Origin: Sycobia sp. Sy_11
Lineage: Eukaryota; Arthropoda; Insecta; Hymenoptera; Epichrysomallidae
Length of the DNA stretch: 64,000 nt
NCBI GenBank assembly: GCA_018907035.1
Contig: JACCIC010000015.1
Coordinates: 5,251,501 to 5,315,500 of the forward strand
Reading direction: 5' to 3'
The position numbers and the translations under genes were made by a program. This document shows positions 36,131-49,690 of this stretch, piece after piece. Numbering within the stretch: position 1 is the first letter of the stretch; the number at the start of each line of letters is the position of its first letter. The notes beneath the pieces are model-generated. The model was not told where the DNA came from. It did not search any database and was given only the letters and a program-made list of their open reading frames with translations.

Positions 36131-38869
36131 ATACCACGACCAGGATCAGCAAACTGACAGGGCTCGAAAGGAGTTAAGATGAAGGACGATCGATGCGCTG
36201 ATTGGATCTCGTGATACTCGGGGTGGTGATATTGCAATGTATGCGGGGGAGTAGATGAAGAAGCTTTCGCGATGCACTCACTCTGTTTTTAACAGCTACT
36301 CGAGTTTTACAGTCTTTAGTTAATAAATCTATGATTTTACCTTAAAGTCCTCTTTTATTTTACGTTTTTATCAAATAAAATGGTTTTATTAAATATTTCG
36401 CCATTGTTAAATAATATAAAATAACGGTTTTATTAATATATATACATTGTCTTTTCTTTTTATTTACATTTACAGTATAGCTCTACAGTTGATTTCATTC
36501 TAGTATATTTTTCGCGCCCTATAGTCCCTCTTTATACGCAGGATTGAGTCATCACGTTTCAAAGTGCACGTTACCATGCTTATTCAAATCAGAGCCAGAA
36601 TTCCAAAATGTATAACTCGATTAATACATTATTGAACATGAAAAAGAATACAATTTTAATTATTTATAACAATAACGAATAATACACGAGGTACAATAAT
36701 ATTATTAACATATATATCAGACTACGTACACGTAAATGGAATTAAAAATTATAAATTTAGGTGAAATATATAATATGCAAATTTACAATATATACAAAAA
36801 TATAACATTTATTTATGATTTAACTTTGATAGTTTTCTTTGTATCATCGATTTTTTCTTTCGTTATAGATTCTCGTGGCATCTGAATTGACGAGCTATTA
36901 ATCTAACGTAATAAAAAGTGTATATGATAAAATGCCAGAGTCATGTGCTTTGCAAGGAAATGTAAATTGATAATTTTCTAAAACTTCATCTATAGTTAAA
37001 TCAATTACATTCGCGCCGGAGGTATACTCTTAAAAATTCTGTTGGACATAATTTATTAAATTAAAAAAAATGACGATTCAAATGTATTGACCATCTTTTT
37101 TGTTTTCATATCCACAAGTTGATTGATTGCTTGTTATTGTACAATTTGAAATCGCATTTTTCAAACAGTTCAATTGTTATAAGCCTGATTCTTTTAATGC
37201 TCGTTGACATAAATATCCTAAAAAATATATTAGAATTATTATCTTATAGATTTATTTGGATAAATACAGTAAAAAGATGTTTTTCCCGTATTCCGGCTAA
37301 AAACGCGTCGTTATTCGTGAACGTTAAGCGGTAAAAACGAGTCGTTATTTTAAAGTATGGCATAATATTCCGCGCCATGGAGATGCGCTGTCATTTGAGC
37401 AGACACGTATTTATTAATTTCAAGTAAAAGAGTAGCTGCGGCAAGAGTGTAACGCGAGTTACAAGAAAAATAGAAAATTTTAATTGTTCAAATTATTAAG
37501 CTAGAATTAATAGCCATGTAAATTTATTCTATAAATACATAGAGCCGAAAATTGTGAACATACTAATACGCACGTGGTAATAAACAAACGGAAACATAGA
37601 ATGAATTCGATATGTAATATTTAATATAATGAATTAACTATGTATTAAAGATAATAATAATTCAAGTTAAATTTAAATATTAACCAATAAAAAATTTTTT
37701 AACGCACTTTTACAATGTATAAAAGTGTTTTCGGCACTCGCTGACGAAGGATACCTCTCGAGCAACGAAATAAATCGATACTCTTCTGACCGATCAATCC
37801 CTTCCCTTCTCTACTGAAAAACTCTTTTACGAGGCAAAAGGAAGGCAGCTTTACTCGTACGAAAGAGTCATGAAATTGCTAGCTCAGAAGAACGGTCACA
37901 TCCGACTTCTGAAAAGGTAATTTTTATTTTCATCTAGCAAAGTATAAGGAAAAGTCAGGGGAATATAAAAGCGATTGATTTCGAAGACCGTATATAATTT
38001 ATTCGGAGAAAATGATGCCCTTCTCTCCGAAATAAATTATTGTATTAGAATATTAAGGCAAAATTTCTACCAGACAGACGTCGAAAATTACAAGCCATGT
38101 CAATGGAGGACTGACTATTCAGTCACATAAATTATACAATCTGTGTAAGATACGCTTGGAAGCGATAATTTTAACAGGGGTAAATTATTATTGTCAAAAT
38201 TTCGATCTTTTTATGCTACTGATTAAGGCGCGCCTTAGATTAATATAAAAACGAATAAGCACAATTTCGAAACTGAAAATAAGATCGTGGAATCACTCGG
38301 TTTCGTGTAGGTAGTCGCGAATCGAGCCGCGCGAATAATTATAAGTAAATATAGAAATAATAGAAAGAGGCGGAAAATAGGCGAAGCCCGTGCGAAGTCT
38401 CGAAAATCTGAAAAAATCCGATTAGCTCATAGCGCTCGAAATAATGATTTAATTTTTTTTCCGTTTTTATTGTACGTTACAGGGAGTCTACAAAGAGATC
38501 CCCGTGAACAAACAGTCGTATATCGTTATGATTTTTTGTTTTGCATAAAAACTATTATATATTTTTAAAAATTTACTATTGGTTAATTGTTGAAAGAGAA
38601 ACAAAATGAGCCAAGAATTATTCACTACCCATTTCCAACTATCAGTCCCGATACGTTCCTCCCTCTTCAAACGAGCCCTAGCAAATATAAAAGTAACGTC
38701 AAAATTGTACCGATCCGCCGAAAACGGAGCGGAGACGGAGCGTTACAAGAGTTAGTATCCGATATTCGATCGACGTGAAAATAATGTATTGCAATTAAGT
38801 AAGCATGTGGATTATTAATAATAGATAAAAGTTCTCTGAAATTGATGACATGTTAAATTTGAAAACTGT

Positions 38870-39055
38870 CCGATTAATAAAATTAATAACTATTTTTATC
38901 GGGCTCACAGTCTTTATAAAGTAATCTACTATATGATAATATAACGACAGTCAGACTGTCCTTGTTTATAATTACCCCCGTAGAATCTGAAATGCTGATA
39001 CTAGAAAAAATAAAATAATCTGTATTCTGTATTAATAAAGGACAATTTTATAATT
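38870..39055 (-). repeat. Interspersed repeat, copy 2
   Basis: Read on the minus strand, it contains TTGTCCTTTATTAATACAGA, then CAGATTCTACGGGGGTAA, AACAAGGACAGTCTGACTGT and AAAGACTGTGAGCCCGATAA in the same order as the copy at 60921-61409. The internal AT-rich spacer is shorter. Confidence 0.75.
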
Positions 39056-39122
39056 GTTAACAAGAACAATGGTATACAGTATAGGAGAAACGTATATATT
39101 TTTGCTGCGTATATTTTTCTTT

Positions 39123-39124
39123 TT

Positions 39125-39157
<33 letters not shown>
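39123..39157. repeat. (GA)n microsatellite
   Basis: About 16 GA units. Confidence 0.9.
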
Positions 39158-39161
<4 letters not shown>

Positions 39162-39971
39162 GAACACGAGTCTCTGCATTGCTCTCTCACTCTGGGTTAA
39201 GAAAGAAATAAAAGAGAAACATTTCGATTCAAACTCTGGCGGGCTGAGCGAGAGTGTGGATTGAAATTTAAAATTAATTATAAAGAAGTATTTAACTCGC
39301 TTGGTGGCGAGTCGAGTGGCCAAGGGTTTCCGCAGGTTGGGCGTAGAGCGGGGAGGTAAATACAAAAGGGAGTAAAATAAAGAATCAAGCTAGGGTCGAG
39401 CAATCAGGGGTTAAGGCGGGCTGAGCCAGAGCACGAAGTAGCTCCCGCCAAGGCACCCTTGTTTCAATATAACACACACACACATACCTCATATTTATTA
39501 CAGATATTCTTTCTAAAATTATCCCAATTTAAGATATATATCTCTATTTTGTATATATACAGATATATAATGTTTACTGTGTGGATAAGTGTATACAGCT
39601 GACTTGCCTAGAGCGCGCTACCGTACGCTTCGATAGACACGTGTACGAGTAGACCCCGTCTCGGCCTCTCACCCGAGACAATAATTTAACCGATTTCTTA
39701 AACAGTTCGATAATATTTGAGTAAAAAATACTCTATGTATAAATCTATATTCCGATAGATAATTTACCTATCGTCGCTTCCGTATAATAAGCTGCTTCAA
39801 AGCAGCGTCCACTTCGTACATATAGAGTACAAGTAACTTTTCCAGCGTTTTTCTTTACAAGTCGTCTTTCGAGCCCAAGAGCGTGTCGAGCCGATTTTTG
39901 AAATTTTTGATTCCCTCTACTGAACTGAAACACATTCCCGTAACGGTGTTCTGCATTGGTCGAAATAAGTC

Positions 39972-39973
<2 letters not shown>

Positions 39974-40028
<55 letters not shown>
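39974..40028. repeat. (TA)n microsatellite
   Basis: About 27 TA units. Confidence 0.95.
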
Positions 40029-40036
<8 letters not shown>

Positions 40037-43000
40037 CACACATTATTTAGAAATGTGCCAACAGTTTATAAACATGAAGTTATCTTTTGTATAATGTTTA
40101 TCTAATGCTATTATATTATTATAATATCTATACTGTACAGGAATATAAATGAGAACACAATCTACTTTATATAAACTTATAATTTTTAATTTTAAATGCT
40201 TATATAATACATACAAAAGTTACATTTAAAAAACTTACAAGAATTACACAATATTAAAGAAACTAAATATAATTATTAAACGAAATGGATAATAATTTTT
40301 TTTGTAATAGCTTAATAAATGCATAAAATATCCATGTTATGTAGACTATAAGAAGTGGCTTTTATACATAAGTGACGGACTTGGATTAGACTGAGTAAGC
40401 TATAATTATGATTATCTTCAAAATAAATAAATCTCCTATAAAATTTTCGGACCTAACGCTGTCTATTCGTATAATATATTTCCTTACTAAAATATTTCTC
40501 CCTTATTATATTGACAATATAAGGCATATATAGCATAACTATTATTGTTTCTTCTAAAAAATGTAAAATAGTAAATAAAAGTGATATCCAAACATGGATC
40601 CGAATTCGAAGAAAGAATAACATTTTAAGTCAAAAAATTCTCATGAATCTATTTCCACGATGTATATAATTTTTTAGTTATTACGTCAATCGTATTTATA
40701 ATCAGTTATAGACAAGCCATTATCGACTAAGTCTTGCATAAATTTTTCAGAACTTTCATTGATATTAATTAAATAAATTAAACATTTACGAACGTAGGTT
40801 CATTCGAGTGAGTCGAGCGGCATTAGTAGCTTCAATCTGTTCAAACATCTAACTTCCCAACCCTACTTTAAATTCGATATCCTTTCTTTCGATTCGGCAG
40901 CTAAAAGTAATAGTTGCGATTCAAAAAAATCCTCGAATTGCGCAATTCAATCCCAAATTTAATTGAAGGGAAGCGGTAATTTTAAATAGGATATTATATT
41001 ATGAGAAATGGACAGCGCTAGATTTTAAAGCTTATATATCGAATTCATATTGAAGTTATGCAGAGTTACCTCGATGAATCTGAGCCAAACTCAACAAATA
41101 TATCTGATGTATTGTCATTGTAACATTTACAAAATTCATTATCTTTCCAAAGGATACCGTCCATTATAACTAATTCGTAACTGCTTAGTAAAAAAAATCT
41201 GTCAAAATTCGTTGTATAAAAAATATTTACGCTCATATACTAGAATATATTATAATTTTTTGGATGCTTTGAGGAATCCTATCATGGTTAAAAAAAATCG
41301 AACATTGTTAATAACGTCATGATTTTTAAAAGGAGTGAACAAATTTTTTTTAACTTTAATAGTAATCTCAATTCCTTAAATAGTGCATATTAATTTTTAT
41401 ATGGACTTAACATTGTAAGTTGGTATTAGGCTGTCTTTAAAAATGTAAAAACTTGCATTTTTGTTAACGCTATTTATCCTATATACAGGTATTGATAGTA
41501 GTTAAAAGTTTGAAAAAAAGATTGTTATATACAAGTGGAGTGTATAGAAATCACGATAGAAATATAATTTAATTTCTTTACATTTTTAAAAGGTTATTTT
41601 CTAAGTCTTTTTTACTCAATTTCTTAAAAATCCATTCCGAGATGATAAAAAAATCGATATAGATAATTTAGTGAATCCTATATGATATTATTTTGAAAAT
41701 AGAAAAAAATGTGCTCCCCTTCACTTTCGAAAGTTCTAATGATTAGAAATATTTCTAATTTTTTTAACCCTGATATACAATCCTTCAAAAAATTAAAAAA
41801 AGAATTAAATATATTCTCTACAAAAAATATACTTGTGGATTTTTTCAGATTTTTTACTGACGTTCTTTTTCAAAAAGTAGTCAAAATTTGTAAAAGGAAA
41901 TTTCTGAGACTTTCAAAGAAAGCAACGCGATTAAGGGTTTGATTAGTCATCAGTCATAGATCAATATCAGTAACTTTAGTTTACTTCTCTTAATATACAA
42001 CAAATTCAAACAGGTTTTGTTCGAAAAACTAGAGACTGTTATAATGGACCATATCCTTTAACAATATGAAAACTTAAAGTTTAAGAATCTTAAGTACACA
42101 GAAATATTTTAACAAATCTGTATAAATCTTTTATAAAAAAATTATAATATGATAAATATTTATTGGTATAAAATTGCGATTTCGGCAATTATATTTAAAT
42201 ATATACATTTCACACACGACACAAAAAATATAGAATAATGAGTCATATTAAAAATTCATTAAAGAATTTTACATTTTCATTCAATCAGATTTATAAATAT
42301 AAAAATTTTTTAGAATGTATATAATTTTATTGGATTCTCTTAAAATACAATTCTTGGATTTTAAAAAAGTCTTATCACAGGCATAACATTTAAGAAAAAC
42401 TGCTTTAAAATATTATTAACTTTTATAAACTATGGTTTTAGTATTTCTCAAGTATATAGGCACTTATATTAATCTAAAATTCATAATTAAACTTTTAAGG
42501 CACTTCTAAAACTGCTAAAAAATTATGAAAATAGAATAGTTTGTATACAAAATGCTTTTAAAAAATTTTTTAAGAAACTTTAAAATTTTTTTGTAAATTT
42601 TACAACCTTTTGATTTTTTTTATATTACATTTATATAAATTAAAGTTTATATAATACTAATTGATGTACAGTATCTGTATAAAATAGTTATCTTTTAAAC
42701 TTAATTAGAGAGCATTATTTGAGAAAAATAAATACCAGATAGGGGAAAGTATTTTTAGTGACTTATACTTTTTTCTATTAAATCTAACAAATATGTATGT
42801 CCAAAATATCATCCTTAGTCACTACATAATATTATAAAATTTGTTTTATACCGAGAATTAGATGAAGATAAAAACTGAAGAATGACTCTTTTTCATTAAA
42901 AAATTCATGATGGATAATCCTGAAGAATTCGTTCAGAAAAAGAATGAATTTTATCTTCACGTGGTAAAAACCTGGGGGGGGGGGCTTATTAGACCAAAGT

Positions 43001-44055
43001 AACACTCAATATTTCAAAGTATTATAAATATAGTAGTACAATATCTAGATTATATTAAAATTTTTATTAACATCTATTATTAATTAATAAAAAAAAGACT
43101 AAACTTTAAATTAATTTACGATTTTCTAATCAAGTTTTTTATGTACTAATTATAAAATTCTCGCTGTACGTTCTGAGTTTTTAAAATCGTTTTTAATCTG
43201 TTTACATTAAAAAATTATATGCATAATCGGTTAAATGATAAGTTGATGTACTCGTAGAATCCGTAGTGCTCGAGGACGGTTTTATCAACTCTTGTGCACG
43301 ACGATCACGACTTGGGTCTTAAACTACAATTTTACGTTCTTGTTATGAAAACTAGTATTCTCAACTACATCAAGGGTGTCCCAGATTAAGATAGCCAAAA
43401 TTCCTTTTATTCCCTAATTTGATTTCATAATATAAGTGTATATTAAAATATTTTCTTATCAACAAGAATGATTCAAAAAATATGCGCACACATATAAAAA
43501 ATATAATTTTTTCATTGACATTTGGTTTATTTTTTATTCGAAAAGATGAAATTAATATATATTAGTGAGGATTATTACCTTCAGTGCACTACTACACTTT
43601 GATCTAAAAATGAAATATATTTTAATTTTCAAGATAATTAAAATTTTATTGGTTGAACAGGTAACAATTGTTATTTAGCATATCATAATCAAGGATACCC
43701 TTTTGTTTAAAATTTCCAGAATTTTATGTAACAAATCACATTCCATTTTAATTATTAAAATTGAAAATAATTTTAAATAATAAGCTGTTTCTATATCTGA
43801 TAATTTCATATTTAAACATTTGTTATCAAGTATATCGAAATATGATGCTATTGAAATTTGTATCAAAGCTTTGCTGGATGCATAAATACTTCAATTTTCA
43901 TTTACATTTTTTTGTAATTATTTTGATCATATAATATAGACGTAATTGCTAGATAAAATTGTATGAAATATATTATAAAAAATTAATCCGAAAAATGACA
44001 CCATATCGTTTCAATCGTGAGGAGGAGTACGTACGCATTCTTAATTTTACTTTGG

Positions 44056-47000
44056 TTATTTCTTACTTTTCTTCATCTGTGGAGAAATTTGTGTTCCTTT
44101 TGAACTACAATTGCGGCTATTGATTATTTCATCAATACTTTCCTTCAATGCTTCCATTTCTAACATTTCAAATGGAAGAGTCTGAGTAGCGATTTCTCTA
44201 GCATTAGATACTCCATCAGGTATCATCAATCTATTTAAATCCGAAGAATAAGGCGGTAGGCTAGATCCTAATTCATCTTTAACTAATTTTGTATCTTTTC
44301 CATCTAAATCACTTTTTGTATCATTTGATTTTTGAAGAAGATGTTTTAAAACTGTTTCGTTTTCTAATAAAAATTTTGTTTGACATTCTGCAGAAATTCG
44401 TTTATCTATATTTCGATTACAACTTTTAGAACTCCTATTACTAATTTTACTTTTACTTCTCTCATATAATTCTTCTGGTTCCAACATTTTTGTATTTTCT
44501 TCTGCATCACTTTCATTATTGTCACTATCTTTATTATGTTTATCTTCGGTTCCAACTTCCAAGTCTACATCTTTATCCAATATATCATTTTGCTTTTCCT
44601 CACTGCTTAAATTCTCGTCGCTATCGCTTTGTTTAGGAAATAAAAATGGTAACAGTCTTTCAGCATCCTTAAGAGCTAATGTTCCCTCATCTAAGCCTGC
44701 ACGTCTTTTCATATTTGGTACTTGCAATGGTACAGTATTCGAGGTAGCCCCAACAGAAAGAGCAGATAAGATTTGTACACCTAGTTGGCTTTCCTGCGAG
44801 GTTGTACTACCTCTTCTAATAGATGGTATTATTTTACCTGATCTCGATTTATCAAAGTCTCTTCTTCCTCGTTTATATGACTCTGATCTTTTTCTTGTTC
44901 TTTCTGGAGGCTTCTTTCTTCGTTTGTTATTTTTATTAACTCTACTAGTTTTTAATTCCGCTTTCAACTCACTAATAGAAACAGCAAATTGTGAATCACA
45001 AGAATTTCTTCTTGACTCGACAGACACTCGGCGTAAACTAAAACTATACTGTGAATCAGTAGAATTTCTTCGATTACTTGAAACAGATCCTCCGACTAAT
45101 GCTCCTCTTCGTGTTACTAATTTCGGTAGAGCTGCCGCCCATGTGGAACTAAAATCTTGAGAAGCTACAGAGTTAAGATCAAAATTTAAACCAACTGGAT
45201 CCTCATGAGTATTATGAAAACTAATAGATAAACGTCCAGCATTATTAAACATTTTTCTCTTTGCAAATGCCTGAGCTATAACTTTATGCTTTTTCAATTT
45301 CACTGGTTCTTCAGTTTCACGATTACACGTCCTAAGTATTGTAAATTAAAACAAATTAATTTAGAATTCAAAACTTAAAAAAACTTTATATTTTGAATAA
45401 AGTACCTTCTAAGAAATCTCATCCAAGTGTCAACTGTTGATCCCGTCCAAACCCAAGAAGACATTAAAATACCAGCAAAAAATGGGGCTAGTAAGTGCAA
45501 TTGTAGTTTTGCAGCACTGGGTCTAGCTTTCATTTTACACTCTGACACATCTGAATACTTAGATGTTATAGAGCATCTGTAAATAATAAGTATAAAATTA
45601 TCTTAATGATTTAAGTTTTTGTAGTTATCCATTTATGTGTGTGTTTATGAATAATTACATTATATATTCTCTGAAACTTTGTTTCCATTCCCATGAATGT
45701 TCAAAATCATATATGTGACAATAGAATGTTACAATTACAGCAACAAATGTGAATACTGAAAACAATCCCATTCTTACTATAGTTTTTCGTATTTTAGAAC
45801 TTGCTCTTTCTGATATAATTTCTTGGCTACTTATTTTAAGCCGAATCAGTGTTATCAAACCTAGAATTAATTATTTATACATTATACAGAAATTAAGTTA
45901 ACTTTTATAACTTGCTATAATAAAAATCAAATACAGAAATATAAAAAAAATATAAATATTCACCTCGAGACAAAAAGTAACCCCCAATCAACAAAACAGC
46001 AAGAACAGGTGCAAGCACAAACCAAGCTCTAACAACATGATTATTGTATCCAACAAAACAAATTCCTGTTACATTATTTCCATCTATTTCGCCTAAAGCC
46101 ATAATAGTTACTGTCAACATAAGTGGTAAACACCATGCCAATAAATGAAAATATGCTCCCTTTTTATCTATTCTATCTTGAATTTTTCCAAGTGCTTGAA
46201 AACTCATATGCCAAGTATAAGTCAATATGACAAACCAAACCATGGCAGCCATTAGTGAGTAGTACACTAAAACAAAGACCACTACACAGGAAAGATTCTC
46301 TCCACTAAAATTATTGAAAGATTTTTAGAAATAAATTCACTTGTACATAAGCAATACATATATTTTTGACATCGTTACCTTGGTTCACTCATTCTTAATG
46401 TATCATCTTTTCTGCAGACAATAACGTCTCTTGTTCCAGGTGAAAATTGTGCAAGCCACCCAATACAAGAGACCATGAAACAACAATTTATATAAAATAT
46501 AACTAAAGCTGGATATTTATTTGCATTCCTCCAATCAATTAAGAATGTTACCTAATAAATGACAAATAAAATGTAATAAAATAAAGATAATTATCTTTTC
46601 GTTTTAAATAACAAAATAATCTACTAGTTTACCACTGTGAAAAGATTAAATAAGTAACAAATACCAGCTGCCCAGGAAATAAATGAATGAATTTGCTTCT
46701 GCTCATCATAAGTATAAAGAGGATCACTACATGGAGTTCCACATCCTTCTACTCCTTCAAAAACAGCAAGAGCATTATCAGTTGGCACTAATGGATAAAG
46801 ACACTTTCCTGTTGTATTAAACTTCAATTCTCGAATATCATTCTTACAAAGTCGAGGAAATAATTTGGTATCTTCACATTTAATAAAACTTGGCCAAATA
46901 GTATGATTAAAAAGAATTCTACAAGGTCCGGAAACCATTTTACACATTTCTTGAGAAGGTAGATCAACTGTATCTTTGACACATTTTGGCATAAATAAGG

Positions 47001-47917
47001 AACACAAAAAGGGTTGGACAACAGCCCAGCATTTTGGAATATGCTTTAAACCTTGAAAAATGTGTAATTTTTCCTAAAATAAAAGTATGGCTTAAATTTT
47101 TAGCAAACTTTATTTGTAGTGGTATATATAATTGTATAATAATTATATAAATTAAATTCAAGTCAAAAGTAAGATGCATATAAGTTCTGGTCAATTTTAA
47201 TACATACTTTCTTACATGTTATATAGTAATACTAATAAGAAACATGTGCTACATAATTTTATTTAAAAACAATGATAAAAATTTACCTGTATTATAGCTT
47301 CAGTCTCATACTCTGGAATAAGATCAAATGTAGTAGTTTCATATGGAAGTCTTGTCCCCATGCATGTTGCATTGTTCATTCTTACACATTTTGCAGGCCT
47401 TTTACAATGGGCACTATTAGTTGGTAATTCTCCAAGTGGATATCTGTCCAACAGATATCCACTTGGATTAATCCTATGGCGTGGGCTTAATTCAGTCCAT
47501 GTTTTATTGTCATTATTGCTGTTTATTGGATAACTGTGGTCTAAATCTAATTTCACTTGTGGTAACGAAACAACCAAACACAGTAGCAGAAACATCTATA
47601 AAATGAAAAACTCTTATTATATCTATTTTTTTTAAATTTGTTTTATTAAAGATTAATGTAAAATGAATTGCCTGTTAAACGTTAAAATAGGAAAATAAAT
47701 TTTAAGTTAAATGATTTACAAATATAAATGAATAATTAATTTTACTTCAAGAGCGTGAGTATTTTTTAAATAGGCTTAGTTGTTTCTCCAAGAATTTGAA
47801 ATGTTATGTATCCAAAAAAATAAATCAGTGGTATATGATATTCAATGGCCGAAAACATTTTTTTAATACATAAATATGAAGCTGCAATGAGCGTGGATCT
47901 CGTCTCTTACTTACCAT
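44056..47917 (-). CDS. smo: Smoothened, Hedgehog pathway 7TM receptor
   Basis: Eight coding segments (47917-47915, 47595-47287, 47073-46633, 46551-46379, 46304-45964, 45860-45659, 45576-45406, 45331-44056) join in phase to 971 residues. Smo is the class F GPCR that is freed by Patched and signals to Costal2/Fused and Ci. A signal peptide ([15 protein letters not shown]) precedes a Cys-rich domain ([28 protein letters not shown]), the linker [16 protein letters not shown], and seven membrane segments including [28 protein letters not shown] and WVWTGST. The tail starts [14 protein letters not shown] and [28 protein letters not shown], as in the family. PKA-type sites follow (RRNS about 637, RRVS about 650, RRNS about 657, RRGS about 722), the regulated autoinhibitory region of insect Smo. 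The first ATG sits alone before a GTAAGT donor; a second ATG opens the next exon. Confidence 0.93.
47432..47466. repeat. smo: Perfect hairpin within smo coding exon 2
   Basis: CCAAGTGGATATCTGT and its exact reverse complement are separated by 3 bases (CCA); the flanking T and A extend the pairing to 17. It encodes about residues 45-56 ([11 protein letters not shown]), between the signal peptide and the Cys-rich domain. Confidence 0.95.
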
Positions 47918-48700
47918 TTTTTAAAGTTAATAATTAGATATCTCGCTTCTCCAAAACATAATACGTCGTCGTTTTGACAACCGACTACTTCGAATCCTTC
48001 GCTAAATAAAAAAACGCGCACATTTCGTACATAAATACGGAAAAAGGCATTAATATACAATCTATATTTTTTTCTTATATCCTTCCGAGTTCTTCGAGAT
48101 TGTTTGAGGTAGCGTGAGTCGTGCGTGCCGCATCCCCCCGCATCTTACTTATGCGAAGAAGCTCAGGCTGGCTCAGCTCAGGTCTCATCAGAGATCCAGT
48201 CTACAGGACCACACGCGCGCGACCCTTTTGGTTGGGTCTCGAGAATCGAGACTGCCCGCTGCCGCCGGCCACCCACGGCGACGGCAAGGCAAGTCGCAGT
48301 CGGCGTCCGGCGAAAGCGAAACGCGCGCTGCTGATGCGCTCCCTTCTTCTTTAGCCTCCCCCTCGTTGAGCCGCTTGGAGGGGAGGGAACAGGAGTACTG
48401 TGCGACTGTGCCTGTGAATTGTTGGAGACTTGTTGCTTGCATTTTATTTTATGCTGATTTTATGTTCTAACAAGTTCTACATATAAGCTGGTATAAGTAA
48501 ACAACATTGTAAACATATCTCCCGATATCTCTATCTGATATAAATAAAGATGTACTATCGCACCATCAGATTATAATCTCAAATTATAATTGTCTGCAAC
48601 AGTGCAAGATCATATATATATATATGAGATCTATGGCCCATGGACCATATTAGGAATTCCTATTAAATAGCTCTATGTTGATATGATGCATTAATATTTT

Positions 48701-48772
<72 letters not shown>

Positions 48773-49690
48773 CAAAAATTCTGTTTATATATGATCTCAA
48801 GGCCTTGGTCCCTCGTGAACCAGCCAGCAGCCAGCTACGATATCAGCTCAGCATTTTCAATTCCAATTGATACGACGTCGCTTTGATTGGCTGTTTTATA
48901 CAGGCGCTAAATTCTAAATGTCGAGAATTAAATTACAATTAAAACCATGTTTAAATTAATATTTAAAAACAGTTAAATTTATGAAAATTATGAAATATTT
49001 CAGTAAAAATATATTCTATAATTAGATTTATATATCAGTTATATTAATATAAAAGGTATATTAAAAAAATATATATTCCGAGGTTCGTCTACCTCAGAGC
49101 GCTGATGCTAGCAGAGAACAGATTAGAGTACACATTATTACGGTAGATGTCTCTGATTAAAAAAAAGTAAACTGGTTATATAGTCATGTATTTTATACAG
49201 TCAATGACTGTTTATAGGTAACCACTATGTGTCCTGTGTCCACTCCACTATCCAGTGGTGGTCATGGCTGTAGTGTCAGCAGAATGACAGTCGAATGAAT
49301 ATCAAACAGAGGTTTCTATAAAAGGAAAGAAAGATAATGTACAATATACAAGTAAAGTATACAAGAGAAGTGGAAACTGGAAAGTAGTTAAAAGTAAAGG
49401 CAGAGCAAAAGTGAACCTTAATTGTTCTATTTAATGAAAACTATAAAGTAACCACTTTCATCTCGGGTGTAGCCTCATTAAAAATCTATGATTTGTTTAT
49501 GACAGCTGCTGTCAAAAGTACTTAGAAATGGTAAAAAATTAACATACTTCATTTTCGAAGCAACGCAAATGCTCTAAGATACTGATGTTATAGAATTATT
49601 TTACCCACATTGTTTCATCATTTTGCGTGGGCAGGTGCAAAAAATATATAAATTTATCTGAGATCTAAATAAAAACAAAACCTGTAAAGG
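47918..49690. promoter_or_regulatory. Divergent region between smo and PDCD10
   Basis: This 1.8-kb interval separates two outward-facing start codons. A GC-rich, CpG-containing island at about 48110-48470 is the best promoter candidate for smo, perhaps with its 5' UTR. A (TA)n run lies at 48704-48770. No coding frame matches a known protein; open frames through the island are judged fortuitous. Confidence 0.45.
48704..48770. repeat. (TA)n microsatellite
   Basis: About 33 TA units; the longest TA run in the window. Confidence 0.95.

Larger units (their letters stand above)
35165..44055. other. Gene-poor interval with repeats
   Basis: No supported coding gene. It contains a GATGCGACCA direct-repeat array, a long hairpin element, (TA)n and (GA)n runs, a copy of the three-copy repeat family, and a possible orphan promoter near 37719. 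A GC-richer patch at 39150-39460 gives no recognisable product. 40050-44000 is uniformly AT-rich with nothing else noticed. Confidence 0.5.

Noticed and set aside
44519..45160. A 213-codon plus-strand open frame
   Set aside because: It is the antisense shadow of the smo C-terminal tail exon, which matches the Smo family on the other strand.
48114..48470. Overlapping open frames in the GC-rich island upstream of smo
   Set aside because: Three frames are open on the same DNA because of high GC; none resembles a protein family. A promoter island is the simpler reading.
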